Positions 22,213-34,987 of a stretch of DNA of 39,833 nucleotides are shown in pieces (the stretch's first letter is position 1; the number at the start of each line of letters is the position of its first letter). Origin of the DNA: Ophiosphaerella korrae. Taxonomy: Eukaryota > Ascomycota > Dothideomycetes > Pleosporales > Phaeosphaeriaceae. The position numbers were made by a program, and so were the translations under genes. The stretch covers positions 1 through 39,833 of the forward strand of contig JALNQF010000366.1 of assembly GCA_028456385.1 (NCBI GenBank). Direction: 5' to 3'. The notes beneath the pieces are model-generated. The model made no database searches. It was given only the letters and a program-made list of their open reading frames with translations, and had not been told where the DNA came from.

Positions 22213-23796
22213 GTCTACGCCTATAAAGCTAGGATAATCTAGAGGAAGAAGTATTCTAGTTACTACGCTACTACTAACTTCTAATCTATAAGGTTTTTTA
22301 AGAAATAATAAACTTACTCCTCTAAACAATCTATAAAATCCTTAGGGCCTACTAGGAAATAATAATCCTAGTCCTAATAATCTTCTAAGTAATAACTACC
22401 TTAACCTTACTCTAGGATAGATTCCTACGCCTAACCTAAACCTAAACCTTATAGGTTCTCCTAATAATTCTCCTAAAAACTTAGCGCTACTTATTATTAT
22501 AGTTATACTAACTATTATCCTAGTTAACTTAACTTGTAGCGTTATTATTAACCTAGGTATAATACTAACTTAAAGTAGCGTACTAGTTATAATCTCTTTT
22601 ATAATCTTTAGTGTCGGTAATATAAGCTTTACTATTATCTTTCTAAGTACTAGTATATAGATTCTATTTAGAAATAGCCTAGTTACTATTTTACTAGGCC
22701 TAGAAAATATACTACTAATACTTAACCCTATAGGAAGCGTAGTAGTAAGTGTAATAGGGTCGCCTATCGTTAGCTATAGTAACTACTAAGGGGTGTTAGT
22801 AGATTAAGAGTTAATAACTAAAGTTTGTATTATAATTAAGTAATAACTATAAATAATAGTTTGTTTATATATAAAATATTAAGTATTAGTATTCTAGGTT
22901 AGTAATTAGATTACTAATACTATCCTAATAATACGTATTACTATTACTATATACTTAGTACTTCCTTAGCACTTTATAACTTCGTGTTTACTAAGATCGT
23001 AAATTTATAAAGTTAGCGTTGTAACTTTGTATTTACTAAGATCGCGAATTTATAAATTTATTACGTATCCCTATTATAGTTAGTTTCCTAGTTAAGTTTA
23101 TTATCTTATAAGTTGTTACCCTACTTATCTTATGCTACGTTAGCAACTAAGCTAGGACTAATTAGTTCTATCTCGATTTCTCTTGTTACGCCTATAATAG
23201 TAAGAAGAATAACACTTTACTTAAGTTTACTACTAGCTATAGTAGATAGTATAATAATAAGCGTTAGCCCTTTAGGTATTATACTAACTAACTCTTCTAG
23301 CGTAATATCTACTATTCTAATCCTAGCTAGTAACCTATTAACCTTCTAAGTTCTTACTATTAGTAAATTAACGTATACCTATATTAATAGTATACTCTCT
23401 CTTATACTAAGAATAACTCTCTACTTTAGTAACCCTACTACTATAATATTAAGAATAACTTACTCTATTAGCTTATCTAGTCTTATAATTATTAATCTAG
23501 CTAGTATATCTATAATTCCTATTTCCTTAACAACTAAAGTTATTATAGTTAGAGGGTATATGTATATAATATATAATAGTAATTTAGTACTTAGACTAGA
23601 GATAATAATTAGGCTAAGTAATCTAACTATTATAGTAGATAAGATAACGTTTAGCGTAGGCCCTATAAAGGTAGTAGTATTAAGTAGTAGGAGTAAGATA
23701 ACTATTATAGTTACTAGAACTAGTAGTAGTAAGATACTAACTAGACTAAATAGGAATATATCTACTAGTATAGCTAAGAAAGTAAGGAGAGAGTAG
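22213..23796 (+). pseudogene. Degenerate plus-strand reading frame split by a solo LTR, unidentified
   Basis: If the solo LTR (22750-23199) and one copy of its GTAAG duplication are removed, one plus-strand frame continues from about 22213 to 23796 (about 375 codons) with only around eight stops, all TAA/TAG. The longest open parts are 23206-23349 and 23560-23796. The first part is rich in Asn, Pro and Leu; later parts are rich in Leu, Ile, Val, Ser and Thr. The hydrophobicity is partly an artefact, because RIP turns Pro, Ala, Thr and Met codons into Leu, Val and Ile. The minus strand is also fairly open over the same stretch, so the coding strand is not certain. No family recognised. Confidence 0.35.
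22750..23199 (-). repeat. Solo family-1 LTR with GTAAG duplication
   Basis: A 450-bp minus-strand LTR (in element sense from TATTATAGGCG at 23199 to the 22750 edge, which reads TGTAATAGGG on the plus strand). It is flanked by a perfect 5-bp duplication GTAAG at 22745-22749 and 23200-23204, with no interior sequence beside it. It carries the type i module (ACTAAGATCGTAAATTTATA and a second copy). It is what remains after recombination between the two LTRs of a full element. It keeps more CpG and GC than its surroundings. Confidence 0.93.
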
Positions 23797-23799
23797 ATA

Positions 23800-24916
23800 G
23801 TACGTATAGCTATTATATTAATAGCGTTAATAATAGCTCTATAATAAGGTTATAGTATATATATAGTATAGCGTTATAACTTTTAATAAGTAAATATAAT
23901 AAGAATATATTCTATCTATTCTTTCTATATAAATACTTTATTGCGTAGTTTCTTATAAATAGATATCTTATAATTTTAACCTTACTATACCTCTAATAGT
24001 TAGTAAAATTTACGTCGTGCTATTTATTTAGGTACTAAAGATTAAGAATTTCTAAGTAACTTTATAAAGATAAAGAAAAAAAGAGATATAATAGTAGGAT
24101 ATATACTTTATTACCGTAAGATAATTTTTTATTAATAATTATAAGAATATATTTAGAAATTTATAGAGATATAGAAGCTAAAGATAGAAAATACTTAGAT
24201 TTTTATTTAGTCTAAATCTATTTCCTATAGTAATACTACCTATAGATATTCTCTATTAATTCCTATATAAAGTATATAAGAATAGTACTATTGTATATAC
24301 TTTATAAACTCTAATCTTATTTACTTATATTTATAGGCTATAAGTAATAAGAAGACTTTAAGTTTTTAGTATTTCTAATATAGATAGCCCCTCTTTTATA
24401 CTTTAAGTAAATTATTATACTATACTAATATACAAGATCTATTCCTTATCTTATACCTAAACTTACTAAAGTAAGTCTATTTATAGTTTTATTTTATCCT
24501 TTATACCTAGAATTTACTTACTAGATATAATATTAGTAGCTAGATAGGATAATAAGGGTACTAAAATAGAGTATACAATTTTAATAAGTTAAATTTTCTA
24601 TATAGAGGCTATAGGATTTACTACTACCTCTTAGCTCCTAAAGCTTATTATTATATTAAAAATATAGTATTAGTACTATATTTCTTTCTTAATACTAATA
24701 CTACCTATATAGCGTATTTTATTCTCTCTAGTTACTATATTATAATACTTAGATCTTTAAAGTTCTTTATTACGTAATATACTCTACTTAAATTATAGTA
24801 GTTAGCTTAGTAAGATATCTCTTCTCTTTATTATAGAATAGTAGGTACTATAGTAACTAATAAAGATTAAGTTAGTAATACTATTAAGTAGTTTACTTAC
24901 CCCCTAATAGTATTAT
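23800..24916. other. AT-rich stretch with no recognisable gene
   Basis: Between the end of the plus-strand frame and the second solo LTR I see no motif, LTR similarity or convincing reading frame in either direction. The base composition has the same RIP bias as elsewhere. Confidence 0.6.
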
Positions 24917-25305
24917 TATTATAGGCGTAACAAGAGGAATCGAGTTAAAACTAATTAGTCCTAACTTAAGTAATAATAAAGTATAAGATAAATAGAGTAA
25001 TAATCTTAATTAGGAAGTTAATTATAATAGAGATATATAATAACTTTATAGCTTTATAAGGCTTAGTAACTATAAAGCTATAAAGCTAAAGAATTAGTAA
25101 GGTATATAGTTAGTAGTAATACATATTGTTAGGATAGTATTAGTAATTTAATTATTAACTACAAGCAATAATATATTAATATTGTAAGAATTATTCTATT
25201 ATTTAAAGCCTATTATAGATTATAACTTGTACTTTTATAATTAACTTCTAATCTACTATACTTACTAGTAGTTACTTGTAGTTAATAATAAGAGTACCTA
25301 TTATA
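24917..25305 (+). repeat. Solo family-1 LTR, short form (type iii)
   Basis: 389 bp, starting TATTATAGGCGTAACAAG and ending TACCTATTATA. The flanks are ATTAT (24912-24916) and GTTAT (25306-25310). They differ at one base, preceded by T, which is the TG-to-TA change RIP makes, so this is still a target duplication. It has a single copy of the ACTTTATAGCTTTATAAGGC unit and is about 60-70 bp shorter than the other LTRs through internal deletion. Confidence 0.85.
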
Positions 25306-25802
25306 GTTATACTACCTTAAAGAAGCTTAGTCTATTAGAAACCTTAACTAGACCTTGTAGTAAATTTACTTGAAATCTATTTTTAGTTAGCTTTTCCTAT
25401 TCTATTCTATAGTTATTAGCTAATATCCTTTATTATAGCTTCCTATATTATTATATTCTAGACTAGAAGTAAACTCCTTTACAAAGTTAAGGACTTTACT
25501 ACGTATAATATCTATTTACTTTACTTATTAGATTAAACTATTAGTCTAGCGACAAGCTAGCTATAATAAGCTACTAATAGAATTACGCTATACACGCTAG
25601 CTTATACGTACACGTATATAATCTACTTTACCTATAGTAAGCTAACTTAGTTAAAAGAATATAGCGTCTTGTAACTTTAGCTATAGAGCTAGAAGAGGGC
25701 TTAAAAAAGAGTAATTAATTTAATTAATTAATTTAATCTACGTAATCTATTAATTCCTAAACCTACCTATTTAGATTATAGTTATCTAAAGTACTATAAA
25801 TC
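25306..25802. other. Short AT-rich spacer between solo LTR and copy D
   Basis: No gene or element end recognised. It includes a low-complexity palindromic run of TTAAT units at about 25712-25737. It is probably the target sequence into which copy D inserted; the five bases before D are AAATC, but the partner duplication is outside the window. Confidence 0.5.
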
Positions 25803-26082
25803 TATTACAATACTAAGTAGTAAGTAAGCTATTATATTACACGTAATTAGGCTAGGTAATACAGCGTAGTAGAATATATAACTATTTAGTAGTAAACGCT
25901 CTAGAGTAAACACTCTAGAGTAAACGCTCTAGAATAAGCGCTTAAGAATAAATACTAGATAGTAAGTATATAGGAACGTTAATAGACCTTTATAGACTAC
26001 TATATTTAATCTCTTTTTTACTTCTTATCTTAATAGAGTATTATAACTAATACTTTAATTAGATTCTTATCTACCTATTAAT
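25803..26082 (+). repeat. 5' LTR of copy D
   Basis: Starts TATTACAATACTAAGTAG (the 3' LTR has TGTTACGATACTAAGTAG) and aligns with the 3' LTR up to 26078, where the window cuts the other copy. The exact end is uncertain, at about 26078-26090. It contains three full 14-bp units of GTAAACGCTCTAGA (25892-25933) plus a partial unit. Confidence 0.85.
25892..25944 (+). repeat. 14-bp tandem repeat in D 5' LTR (3 units plus partial)
   Basis: Units GTAAACGCTCTAGA, GTAAACACTCTAGA and GTAAACGCTCTAGA are followed by a partial unit ATAAGCGCTTA. The CTCTAGA core is nearly palindromic. The 3' LTR has five full units. Confidence 0.9.
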
Positions 26083-26389
26083 ACTTATATACCTTGTAAT
26101 ACTCTAATAAAAGCTAACTATTAATTAAGTTAAGTAACTAACTTATTTATTAACCTCGCCTATCTTATAGAAGCCTACTTACCCTTATTACTCTTACTTA
26201 GTTCTAAAGTCTTAATATATTAAATACTCTTAAGATAAGTAATACGTTAATAAATATAGATAACTAGCGTATAGGAGTAACTTATACTACTACTTCTAAA
26301 GTTACTAAGCTAGACCTCTACTATAGAAAATAAAACAAGCTTAAGCTATAGATCTTATAACTTAATCTCTTCTTTAAAGTAGACTAAGT

Positions 26390-28373
26390 TTAAGATAAAG
26401 ATAGAGCTATACTTATATTATTCTATATAAGGGGTAAGGTAGAAAAATAGGTTACGCTATACCTTAAAAAATACCTTAATAATAACAATAGCGACTATAA
26501 TAAGATATTTAAAGAATAGATTAAGTTTAAAGATAAAGTATAATAAACCTTTTTACTAGTAAATAAGATAGTAGTAGTTAAGTATATAATATAGTAGTAG
26601 TTAAGTATATAATATAGTAGCTATAACAATACAAAGTAGTAGTAAACTATACTAATAAGTTCTAAAGCTACGCTATATAAATAGAATAAAATAATAAGTT
26701 ATTAATAAGAATATTTTAATAAGAACTTAAGAGTAATATTAAAAGTAAGCTAATACGTAGTAAAGCTATAATTAAGATATTAGAGAACCTAATAGAAGAA
26801 GTAATTTAAGTTAATAACTATATATACAAATATATAGTAGAAGCTAAAAACGTAGAAGTACTACGTATAAAAAGTAAGAAGTATAAACCTAAGTATAAGT
26901 AGTAAAAGAATAACTAAGTTTAAAGTAGCTATAGATACTTTAAGCTAGATAAGATATACGTTAATAATATAAACCTAGGAAAATAAGAAAACTATTACTA
27001 TAAAGACCCTAAGAGAGTAAAAAGCTAAAAATACTACAAGTATAGTAAAATAGAGTACCTAGTAAAAAATTACTAAGTAAAGAACAAGATTATATAATAA
27101 ATTAATATACTTAAGTAGTAAGATAATAATAAAGAAGAAGAATAAGAAGTAATCTCTAGAGGAAGCTAAGAGAAGAGAGATTATAAGACTACAAACCTCT
27201 AGTAGTAAAATATAAGTAAGAGATATAACTACTATAAGATTACTATATAACTAATAAACTTTATAATAGATAATAAAGTAGAAGCTATAAAGATACTACT
27301 AGGAATATAGAGCTACGTAAAGAGGCACTAACTAAAGTAGAAATAAGCTAGAATAGATACCTTAGAATACCTTTAGCTATACTAGAGAGGGGTAAGGTAT
27401 AGGCGCAAGACAACGCTATATCTAGGAAGGTAGGTATATATAGCCTAAGACGAGAATAAGAAAGAAAACTAAAAGCTTAAGACCTCTAAATATAAAATAG
27501 TACCTAGAATACTAGAGCTAAAGTAAGAGAACACTAAAGTATAAGATAGATTTATAAAAGAAATCTAGAGACTAGTAGATAGCTACTACTTAGTAAAAGA
27601 ATAGTAAGATAAATAATACTAAGTAGAGTAAACCTAATAATATAAATCGTTATATATAAATAATAATTAGGCGCTAATTATTATAGGTCTAGTATTAATA
27701 TAAGAACCTTAATACTAGCTATACCTACGTAACCTAAACTATCTACTATTATTATAGATAGGATGTTACTATAATAATTACTTTACTTACTATTTTAATA
27801 AGATAGGATCTAGATATTTCTCTTATAAGAGATCTAGATATAAGTAGAGATAAAAAAAGTATATAAAGATAATATATAAATAATACTTATAGGATAAGTA
27901 GAAAGCTAAGTACTTTTTAAGTATAATAAAAGAAAAAGTAAATATAAGCAAGATACTTATAAATAACTAATATATTAATATAATCTAGTAAACCTATATA
28001 CTAGAGAAGTATAAATAATATAAAAAGATTAAAATACTCTAAAGATTCTAGTAAAAGATAAACAAAGTTTATAAGATTAAGTCTTTTTTAAGTAAATAGC
28101 TAACACTAGATATATATCTAGAAGCTATAATACTATTAATACTAAAAGGCTTATTAAACTCTTAATAAAGATAGTAAGAGAAAGAATAAAAGTATTAGTA
28201 GATTTAGAGTTATTTATAAACCTAATTATACTTAAAGTAGTAGAATAAGTAGGACTCTAACTATAAGTAAAGAAGATACTATATTTAATCTATATTATAA
28301 ATAGATAGCTAATACTAAGAAACCTAATAGTTAGTAATAAAGTTACTATAAAGATTATTATTTAAAGATATAG
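26390..28373 (+). pseudogene. gag and protease region of copy D
   Basis: Translation around 26403 gives a gag-like stretch (YIRGKVEKstopVTLYLKKYL). At 27032-27073 there is a CX2CX4HX4C zinc knuckle in which all four metal ligands now read Tyr through RIP. The protease-like region is around 28190-28370 (VLVD...FINL...ILK), and copy E then cuts the frame at 28373. Gag and knuckle lie in different frames, so an indel probably separates them. The sequence from 26083 to about 26390 is leader, and I see no clear start codon. The region 27100-28190 is a poorly conserved linker in which I recognise no motif. Confidence 0.75.
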
Positions 28374-28834
28374 TATTATAGGCTACTTGTTATTAACTAT
28401 AGGTACCTATCTTAGGAGAGTTAGTAGATTAACAAGTAATAACAAAAGCTCGTGTAGTAATCTATAATAACTAATAATAATAGAAGATATTTTGTAACTG
28501 TCTTGTATTAGCGTTCTATAGTTAAAGGATTAAATTACTAATACTATCCTAATAATATATATATTTATTAACTATATACTTATACTAATCTATTTGTGCG
28601 ATAGTATAGATTACTACTAATCTATACGCACGTAACTATAGATTACCTTAATCTATTCGTACGTTATTATAGATTACTTTAATCTATTTGCACGTAATTA
28701 CAGATTACTACTACGTGTCCTAGTTGTAGGTAGTTTCTTAATTAAGGTTATTACCCTACTTATCCTATACTTTGTTATTATCTAAGTTAGGACTAATTAG
28801 TTCTATCTTAATTTCTCTTGTTACACCTATAATA
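28374..28834 (-). repeat. 3' LTR of copy E
   Basis: 461 bp. In element sense it starts TATTATAGGTGTAACAAG at 28834 and ends at 28374 with CCTATAATA. It carries four type ii hairpin units at 28586-28708 with starts at 28586, 28618, 28649 and 28680. Confidence 0.94.
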
Positions 28835-28849
28835 CTATCTCCCTCTCTA
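28835..28849 (-). other. Polypurine tract of copy E
   Basis: The plus strand reads CTATCTCCCTCTCTA, so the element sense is purine-rich, directly beside the 3' LTR. Confidence 0.65.
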
Positions 28850-29011
28850 GATAGGTCCTAGTTTATCTACCTTAAAGCTAAAGTTATTAACCTAGTTTCT
28901 TTGTTAATATAAAGTTCCTTATCCTTTCTTATACCTACTAAGTTTACTCTTTATTACCTTTAGTTAGCTAATTGTATACTATATTATAGTATAGCTATAT
29001 TTCTTTGTTCT

Positions 29012-29507
29012 TGTTATAAATCTTTAAATCTTCCTCTAGAGTATATTTCTTTAAAATATAGTAAGGCCTATAAGGCGTATATTTATACTAACGCTTATAC
29101 TTCTTGTAATCTTTCTAGTATATCTCTTGTAGAATATAGGTTAATAATACTTACTCTTGTATCTATACTTATCTATAATAGGGAGAGCTGTTAACTATAC
29201 TTAAGATAAACTATCTAGATAGATTACTAAAGCTAAAAAAGAACGTAATTATATTCTAAGTATATAAGTAAAAAATTACACTTATCTAATCTATCTTTGT
29301 AAGACAAAGGCCTTAAATAATAAGAAGTCTATTACGTAAGCTACTTTTGTTAAGTCTAAGCTTAATTTTAAGGCTGTAGTAAAGGCTATTCCTATTATAT
29401 TAGGCGTTCCTAACGCCTCTCTATCTAGTAGTAGTAGCGTTAATTTTCTTAGTTTACTATAAGGCGCTCTAGAGGGTTTTAACTTTAGAACTCTTTTAGT
29501 TTCTTAG
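29012..29507 (+). pseudogene. Antisense reading frame in the 3' region of copy E
   Basis: The plus strand, opposite to copy E's gag-pol, carries the same two-part frame as A, B and C. The first part, from the TGT anchor at about 29012, includes YSKAYKAYIYTNAYTSC. The second, in the +1 frame, includes AKKERNYILSI and LGVPNASLSSSSSVNFLSLL, ending at TAG 29505-29507 over the 3' end of gag-pol. It is the shortest version (493 from anchor to stop, congruent to 1 modulo 3). The anchor alignment is less certain here than in the other copies. Confidence 0.45.
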
Positions 29508-32500
29508 AGTAGTTAAGATTATTCTCTAGTTCCTATATTTTCTCCTATAGTTATCTTTTTTTGTCTATACCTATCTATTCTATTAAGTAGTAGTTTCTTC
29601 TATTATAGAACTAGTACTATAAGATTTCTTTAACTTTTTATTTTTCTTATTCTCTATACGTGTCTACTTTATACACTAGTAGTTCTACTTCTTATAGTAC
29701 TTGTTCTAGTAGTACTACGTAGAATGTTAGGTATATCTTTATTTTACTTAGTAGCTTTAGTTTAAATATAACTAGTGTAACTTTCTTCTTAATCTTGTAT
29801 AGTCTTATCTTAATATAATCTAGTTTTAGACTAGGTTGTTTACTCTTAATATTTTTCTATACTAACTATACTTTTTCTCTTTCTCTAAATTAAGGTCTCT
29901 CTTTATATTTTTAGTTGTAGTATTTTACTATTTAATTATATAGGAATTCTATATCCTATCTTAGTTACTTATATATATCTTTAAGTCTATTAGTAAAGTT
30001 TTCTCTTTTTAGAGACTAAGATACTTCTAGTCTTGTTATTCTATATACGCTAAGGTTAAATCTATAGTTCGTAAAGAAAGGTAATACTCTTATTACTACG
30101 TTCTTTGCGCTATTATATACTAACTATACTATAAGTAATAGCTATACCTAATTGTTTTAATTGTAGTTAAGGTAGTATCTTAAGTACTATTCTACTATCT
30201 AATTTGTTTGTTCTAATTATCTATCTATCTATAGGTAGTATATAGTAAATATTGTATATTATATTCCTAATTATACTATTATTATTCTCTATAGTTTTAA
30301 TATAAATCTTATATCTCTATCTATAATAATCTTATCTAGTAGTCTATATTAGCTAATTATAGTTCCTAGAACTTAGTGTATAGTAACCTCTATCCTACTT
30401 TTCTCTTTATATAGTCTAAAGTATAAGTACTTTATAAGTTTATTTACTATTATTAAGATTCTATTATATTTAACTCTTAATATTAGATCTTTTAACTTAA
30501 GTAACTTTATAATAAAGTCTATTATAATAACTCTCTATAGTTATTCTAGTACTTCTACTAGTTATAGTATTCTATATAGTACGTGTCTATTATACTTATT
30601 TCTCTAGTATTTTATATAATCTTATAGTACTTCTATTACTAGTTGTCTTACTTTTAGAATATAGTAGTCTTATAGTAACCTATTAAGGGTTTTATTAGTT
30701 CCTTAATATCTATATACTAGTAGTTTATAAAACTATTATATAAATTCTCTTTAGATCTTCTTAGAGATATATATCTTTCTATAAGCTTATACAAGTCTTT
30801 CTTAGATCTCTAATTTCTTTATTTCTTTAGATACTTCTTATATTATTTTCTAAATCTATTTATCTAGCTTACTACTTTTTCTTTTAAGAGTTGCGGCTAT
30901 TTTAGGTATATTTAGGACTAAGTATCCTTCTTTATTCTTAACTAGAACTATACCTATAGTATTTATTTCTACTTATAGGTCTAGTCTTCTACTTAGGGTA
31001 TCTATAAATTAGTTGTCTTTGCCTTTAGTATATATTATTTCTATATTAAATATTAATAGAAACTCCTACTATCTCGTGTAGTATTATAATAATTCCTTAT
31101 TTATTATAAATCTTATAAAGTTCTTATAGTCTATATAAACCTTTGTTTTATACTTTACTCTTTGTAAATATACTCTCTATTGCTTAAATACTTTGTAGAT
31201 TACTAGTATTTCTTTATTGTAGATTAGATAGTTAAGCTCTACTAGCTTTATTTTCTTAGAGAAGTATTTAACTAAATATTCTTATTTAGTCTTTTTATCT
31301 TCTTGTATTAGTACTATTCTATAGACTAAGTTAGATACGTCTATTTTTACTATTACTAGTAGGTCTAGGTTATATATTCTAATAACTAGGTTTTCTATAA
31401 ACTTCTTTTTTATCTTTTTAAATACCTTATCGTATTCTTTTATCTATTTAAATAGCGTATCTTTCTTTATAAGTCTTGTTATTAGTTCTATATCTTTAGA
31501 CTATCTTATTATTAATTTTCTATAAAAGTTTACTAACCTATAAAATTATTATACTTCTTTTAGGTTCTTTAGTACTAGCTATTTGTTAATTAACTTAATC
31601 TTTTCTAGGTTAATTTTAATTTTTCCTAGTTTAATAATAAATCTAAAGAAATCTATTTCTTTTGTATAGAATTTGCATTTTCTTATTTTAAGAAATAGTT
31701 TATTTTCTACTAGTTTTTCTAGTACTTTATATATATATTGTACGTGTTCTTCTTCTATTTCTAAGAATATAAGGATGTTGTCTAGGTATATAAATATAAA
31801 TATATCTAAGTACTCTCTTAGTACTATATTTATTCTTTCTTAGAATGCTACTAGTACGTTTATTAAACTAAATAGCATAACTAAGTATTTATATAGTCTA
31901 TACTATATTCTAAATACTATTTTCTATTTATTACTTTTCTTAATTCTAATCTAGTAGTAGGCGTTCTAGATATCTAGTTTTGTAAAGATCTTTACTCTTT
32001 GTAGCCTATTTTATATTTTATCTATTTGTAGTAAGTAGTATTAGTTTTTGTTTATAATTACGTTAGTTTTTCTAAAATCTACGTAGAGTCTCTTATTACT
32101 TATTCCCTTTTTATCTATAAATATAAGGCTATATACTACTAAGGATTTAGATTCTTATATCTATCCTTTTCTAATTACATTTCTAATAAATACTTGTTTA
32201 ATTTTAGATTTTTCTTCTATTTTTCTATAGACTAGGCTCTATCCTATATCTTTATCTTTCTTTAGATCTATTACTAGGTCCTATAGCTAATATTCTAGAA
32301 GGTAATCTTTAGGCTCTATAAGCTATTTTTCCTATTTCTTGTATTCTTTAGGGAATTCTCCTTTATAAGTGCTTATATTAGCTTTTAACGTGTTTATCTT
32401 ATAGTAGTTAATTTCTCCTATTCTCTAATTAATGTGTAGGTTTATTATTTATAACTATAGTATTCCTAGTATTATATCCTGTTTATTATTAATTGTTGTT

Positions 32501-34926
32501 ATATCTATAACTATATTCTTAATTTCTAGTCTTTCTAGCTTTAGTATTAAAGGTACTGTCTTAAACCTAATAGGTTCTTAGAATAGTTTTCCTTTAATTA
32601 TACTTAATTATTAAGGGTATTTCTTTGTTGTATAACTTATTCCTTAGTTTTCTATAAACTTCTTAGATATAAAGTTCTTTGTAGCTCTACTATTAATTAT
32701 AATTTATACTTTCTATCTTTAGTATATACCTATTTTTATAACGTGTAGTCCTATTATACCTTATAGCTTTTTTTACTTAGGTCTTTCTCTAAATTATCTA
32801 TTTTTCTAGAGCTATTGTCCTGTTTTACGTTTATAGTTCTTGTATTTTAGATATTTATTAAATATGTACTTATACTATAGCTATATTCTTTTAACGTATT
32901 CTTTAGATAGCTTAGGTCTAGGTCTAATTAATATGTATTCTTTGTTAGGAATCTAAATTATTTTCTATCCTTTAATTTCTTTTTTAAGGATTATCTTTAT
33001 ATAGTCTTGTCTTCTTTTAGGCTATATATAGTTTTGTACTTTTTCTTCTCTATATAGGTAGTAATATATATTTAGATATAATACTTATATAATTTTAGTG
33101 TATACTAGATGTTCTAGATTTATCCTCTTATTGTCTCCTTCCTAGTATCTATCTATGCTAGGTTTCCTTGTTACTAGAATATAGTATATTACTAGTACTT
33201 GTAGTATATAGGCTTTATTAATCTATTGCGTTTTTCTTATAAGATATTACTACTTTCTTTATATAGGTATTCTACTTACTACAACTATATATTGTTCTAT
33301 CTATTATTAGAATATTATAAATTTTATTACTTTAGGATTGTATTCTTTTTAGTCTTTGTACGCTTCCTCTATACTTATAACTAGTAAGTATTTCTAAACG
33401 AACTTCTAGTTCTTATTTTATTCTAACGTGTTTATTGTTATATAGCTATTATAGCTATATATATTTAACTAGGTATACTCTATATCTCTTATATTAACTT
33501 ATCTTTTATCTCCCTTTGTTTTTTTAGAAGTAACTATAGTAGTCTCTTTATCTTATACTAGTCCTTTAGCCTAGATTAATAGTACTAGGGGCTCTTCTCC
33601 TTCTAGATCTTCTACTAGTAAGTCTATTACGTGTACTATTTCTTCTAGCTACGCTTTTATTCTACTCTCTTTTGTTATAGCTACTCTATACCTCTATTTC
33701 TATAGGAACTATACTACTCCCTATTTACTAGAAAGATATATGTAGTAGTTGTTATTATAATAAAAGGTCTAATAGAGTATTGTATATTATACTTCCTTAC
33801 TCTCTACTACTTTCTTTTAAGGTTTAGCTTATGCTTGTAGTACTTCTTTCTTCTTTTTAGTTATTTTTAACTAAGTTTCTTTATCTTTCTTAAGATCTTT
33901 GCTTCTATAGTCTTTTACGAAGTGTCCTAGTTTTCTATATTTATAATATACTATATCTTTTTTTAACTTTAATTAGTAGTTCTTTGTATAGTAGCCTAGC
34001 TTGCTATAGTTAAAGTACGTAAAGTCTTTGTTTTTCTTCTTTTTCTTATCCTTGTTAGCGTTAAGGACTATAGGGTCTCTCTTATTATAATTCTAGGTGT
34101 AACCTCTATATTTGTTCTTTTTCTATTCTTAAAGATCGTCGTTAATTTGTATTACCTATTACTTTAGAGTTTCTAGTGTCCTTAGTTTCTCTATATAAAT
34201 TATTTTGTATTAGATCTTTAAGTTTAGCTCTTATTTAAATCGTAACATTAAGGCTAATTCGTTCTATTCTATATTCTATAATAGTTACTTAAATTATAAT
34301 ACGTATTCTAGGATACTTTAACTTTATATAAGCTTTTCTAGCCTTTCTTTAGCTTATTAGGTAACGTCTATATCTCTAAATACTACTCTTATTTGTCTAG
34401 TAAAGTATTTGTAACTTCTAAAGATAGCTCTTATTTTATCTTTTTAGGTTATTAGGGCGTGTGTTATGTAGTCTATCTAGTAAGGTTTAAACTATCTTAT
34501 TATATTTTCTTTAAGATGTATTCTAATATATATTACCTTCTTTTCCTCTATATTAAAGTATAGTACTTATATATCTATCTAGAGTTGTGCTAAAGCTATA
34601 AAAGGTCTTAGTTTTTCTCTTGTTCTATTAAATTTCTTAAAGATAAGTATCTTTAGTAGTTTCTTTATTGTACTTATTTCTAGGCGTTATATAATTAGTT
34701 TTATTTAGTTTTATCCTTTAATAATAGCTTTAATCTGCGCCTTATTCTATTTTATATATTCCTAGAGTTCTTTATTCTAAGTCTCTAATACTTTAATTAC
34801 TATTTTTATATCTTCTTTTTTAGAGATTAAGTTGTTTATATAGTCTTTAATATTCCTCTATACTATATTATCTAACTTATAACTACTTATAGGTACCTTA
34901 GCTATTTTAATTAAACTTTCTACTAT
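29485..34926 (-). pseudogene. gag-pol polyprotein of copy E
   Basis: Reverse-complement frame of 5442 bases (1814 codons, an exact multiple of three, against 1811 in B). It runs from the conserved former start ATA at 34926-34924 to the stop at 29487-29485. Domains are as in copy B: gag with two knuckles near 33915-34020, protease near 32680-32705, reverse transcriptase with box YLDN at 31788-31777 (codons TAC CTA GAC AAC), RNase H near 31000-31400, integrase and C-terminal chromodomain near 29490-29660. Stops are frequent but no net frameshift is evident. Not functional. Confidence 0.9.
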
Positions 34927-34967
34927 TATATTAGCTAGACTGTGCGCTACTTACCTTTTACTTTTTT

Positions 34968-34987
34968 TAATAACTAAATTAGTAAGG
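34968..34987 (-). other. Probable primer-binding region of copy E
   Basis: In element sense CCTTACTAATTTAGTTATTA follows the 5' LTR, matching A and B. No TGG start. Confidence 0.4.

Noticed and set aside
23113..23205. Start of the 23113-23349 open frame
   Set aside because: Its first part is LTR sequence. Only the part after the LTR (from about 23206) can belong to the older degenerate frame.
23200..23800. Multi-pass membrane protein on either strand
   Set aside because: RIP converts many codons to Leu, Ile and Val, so hydrophobic stretches appear artificially on both strands.
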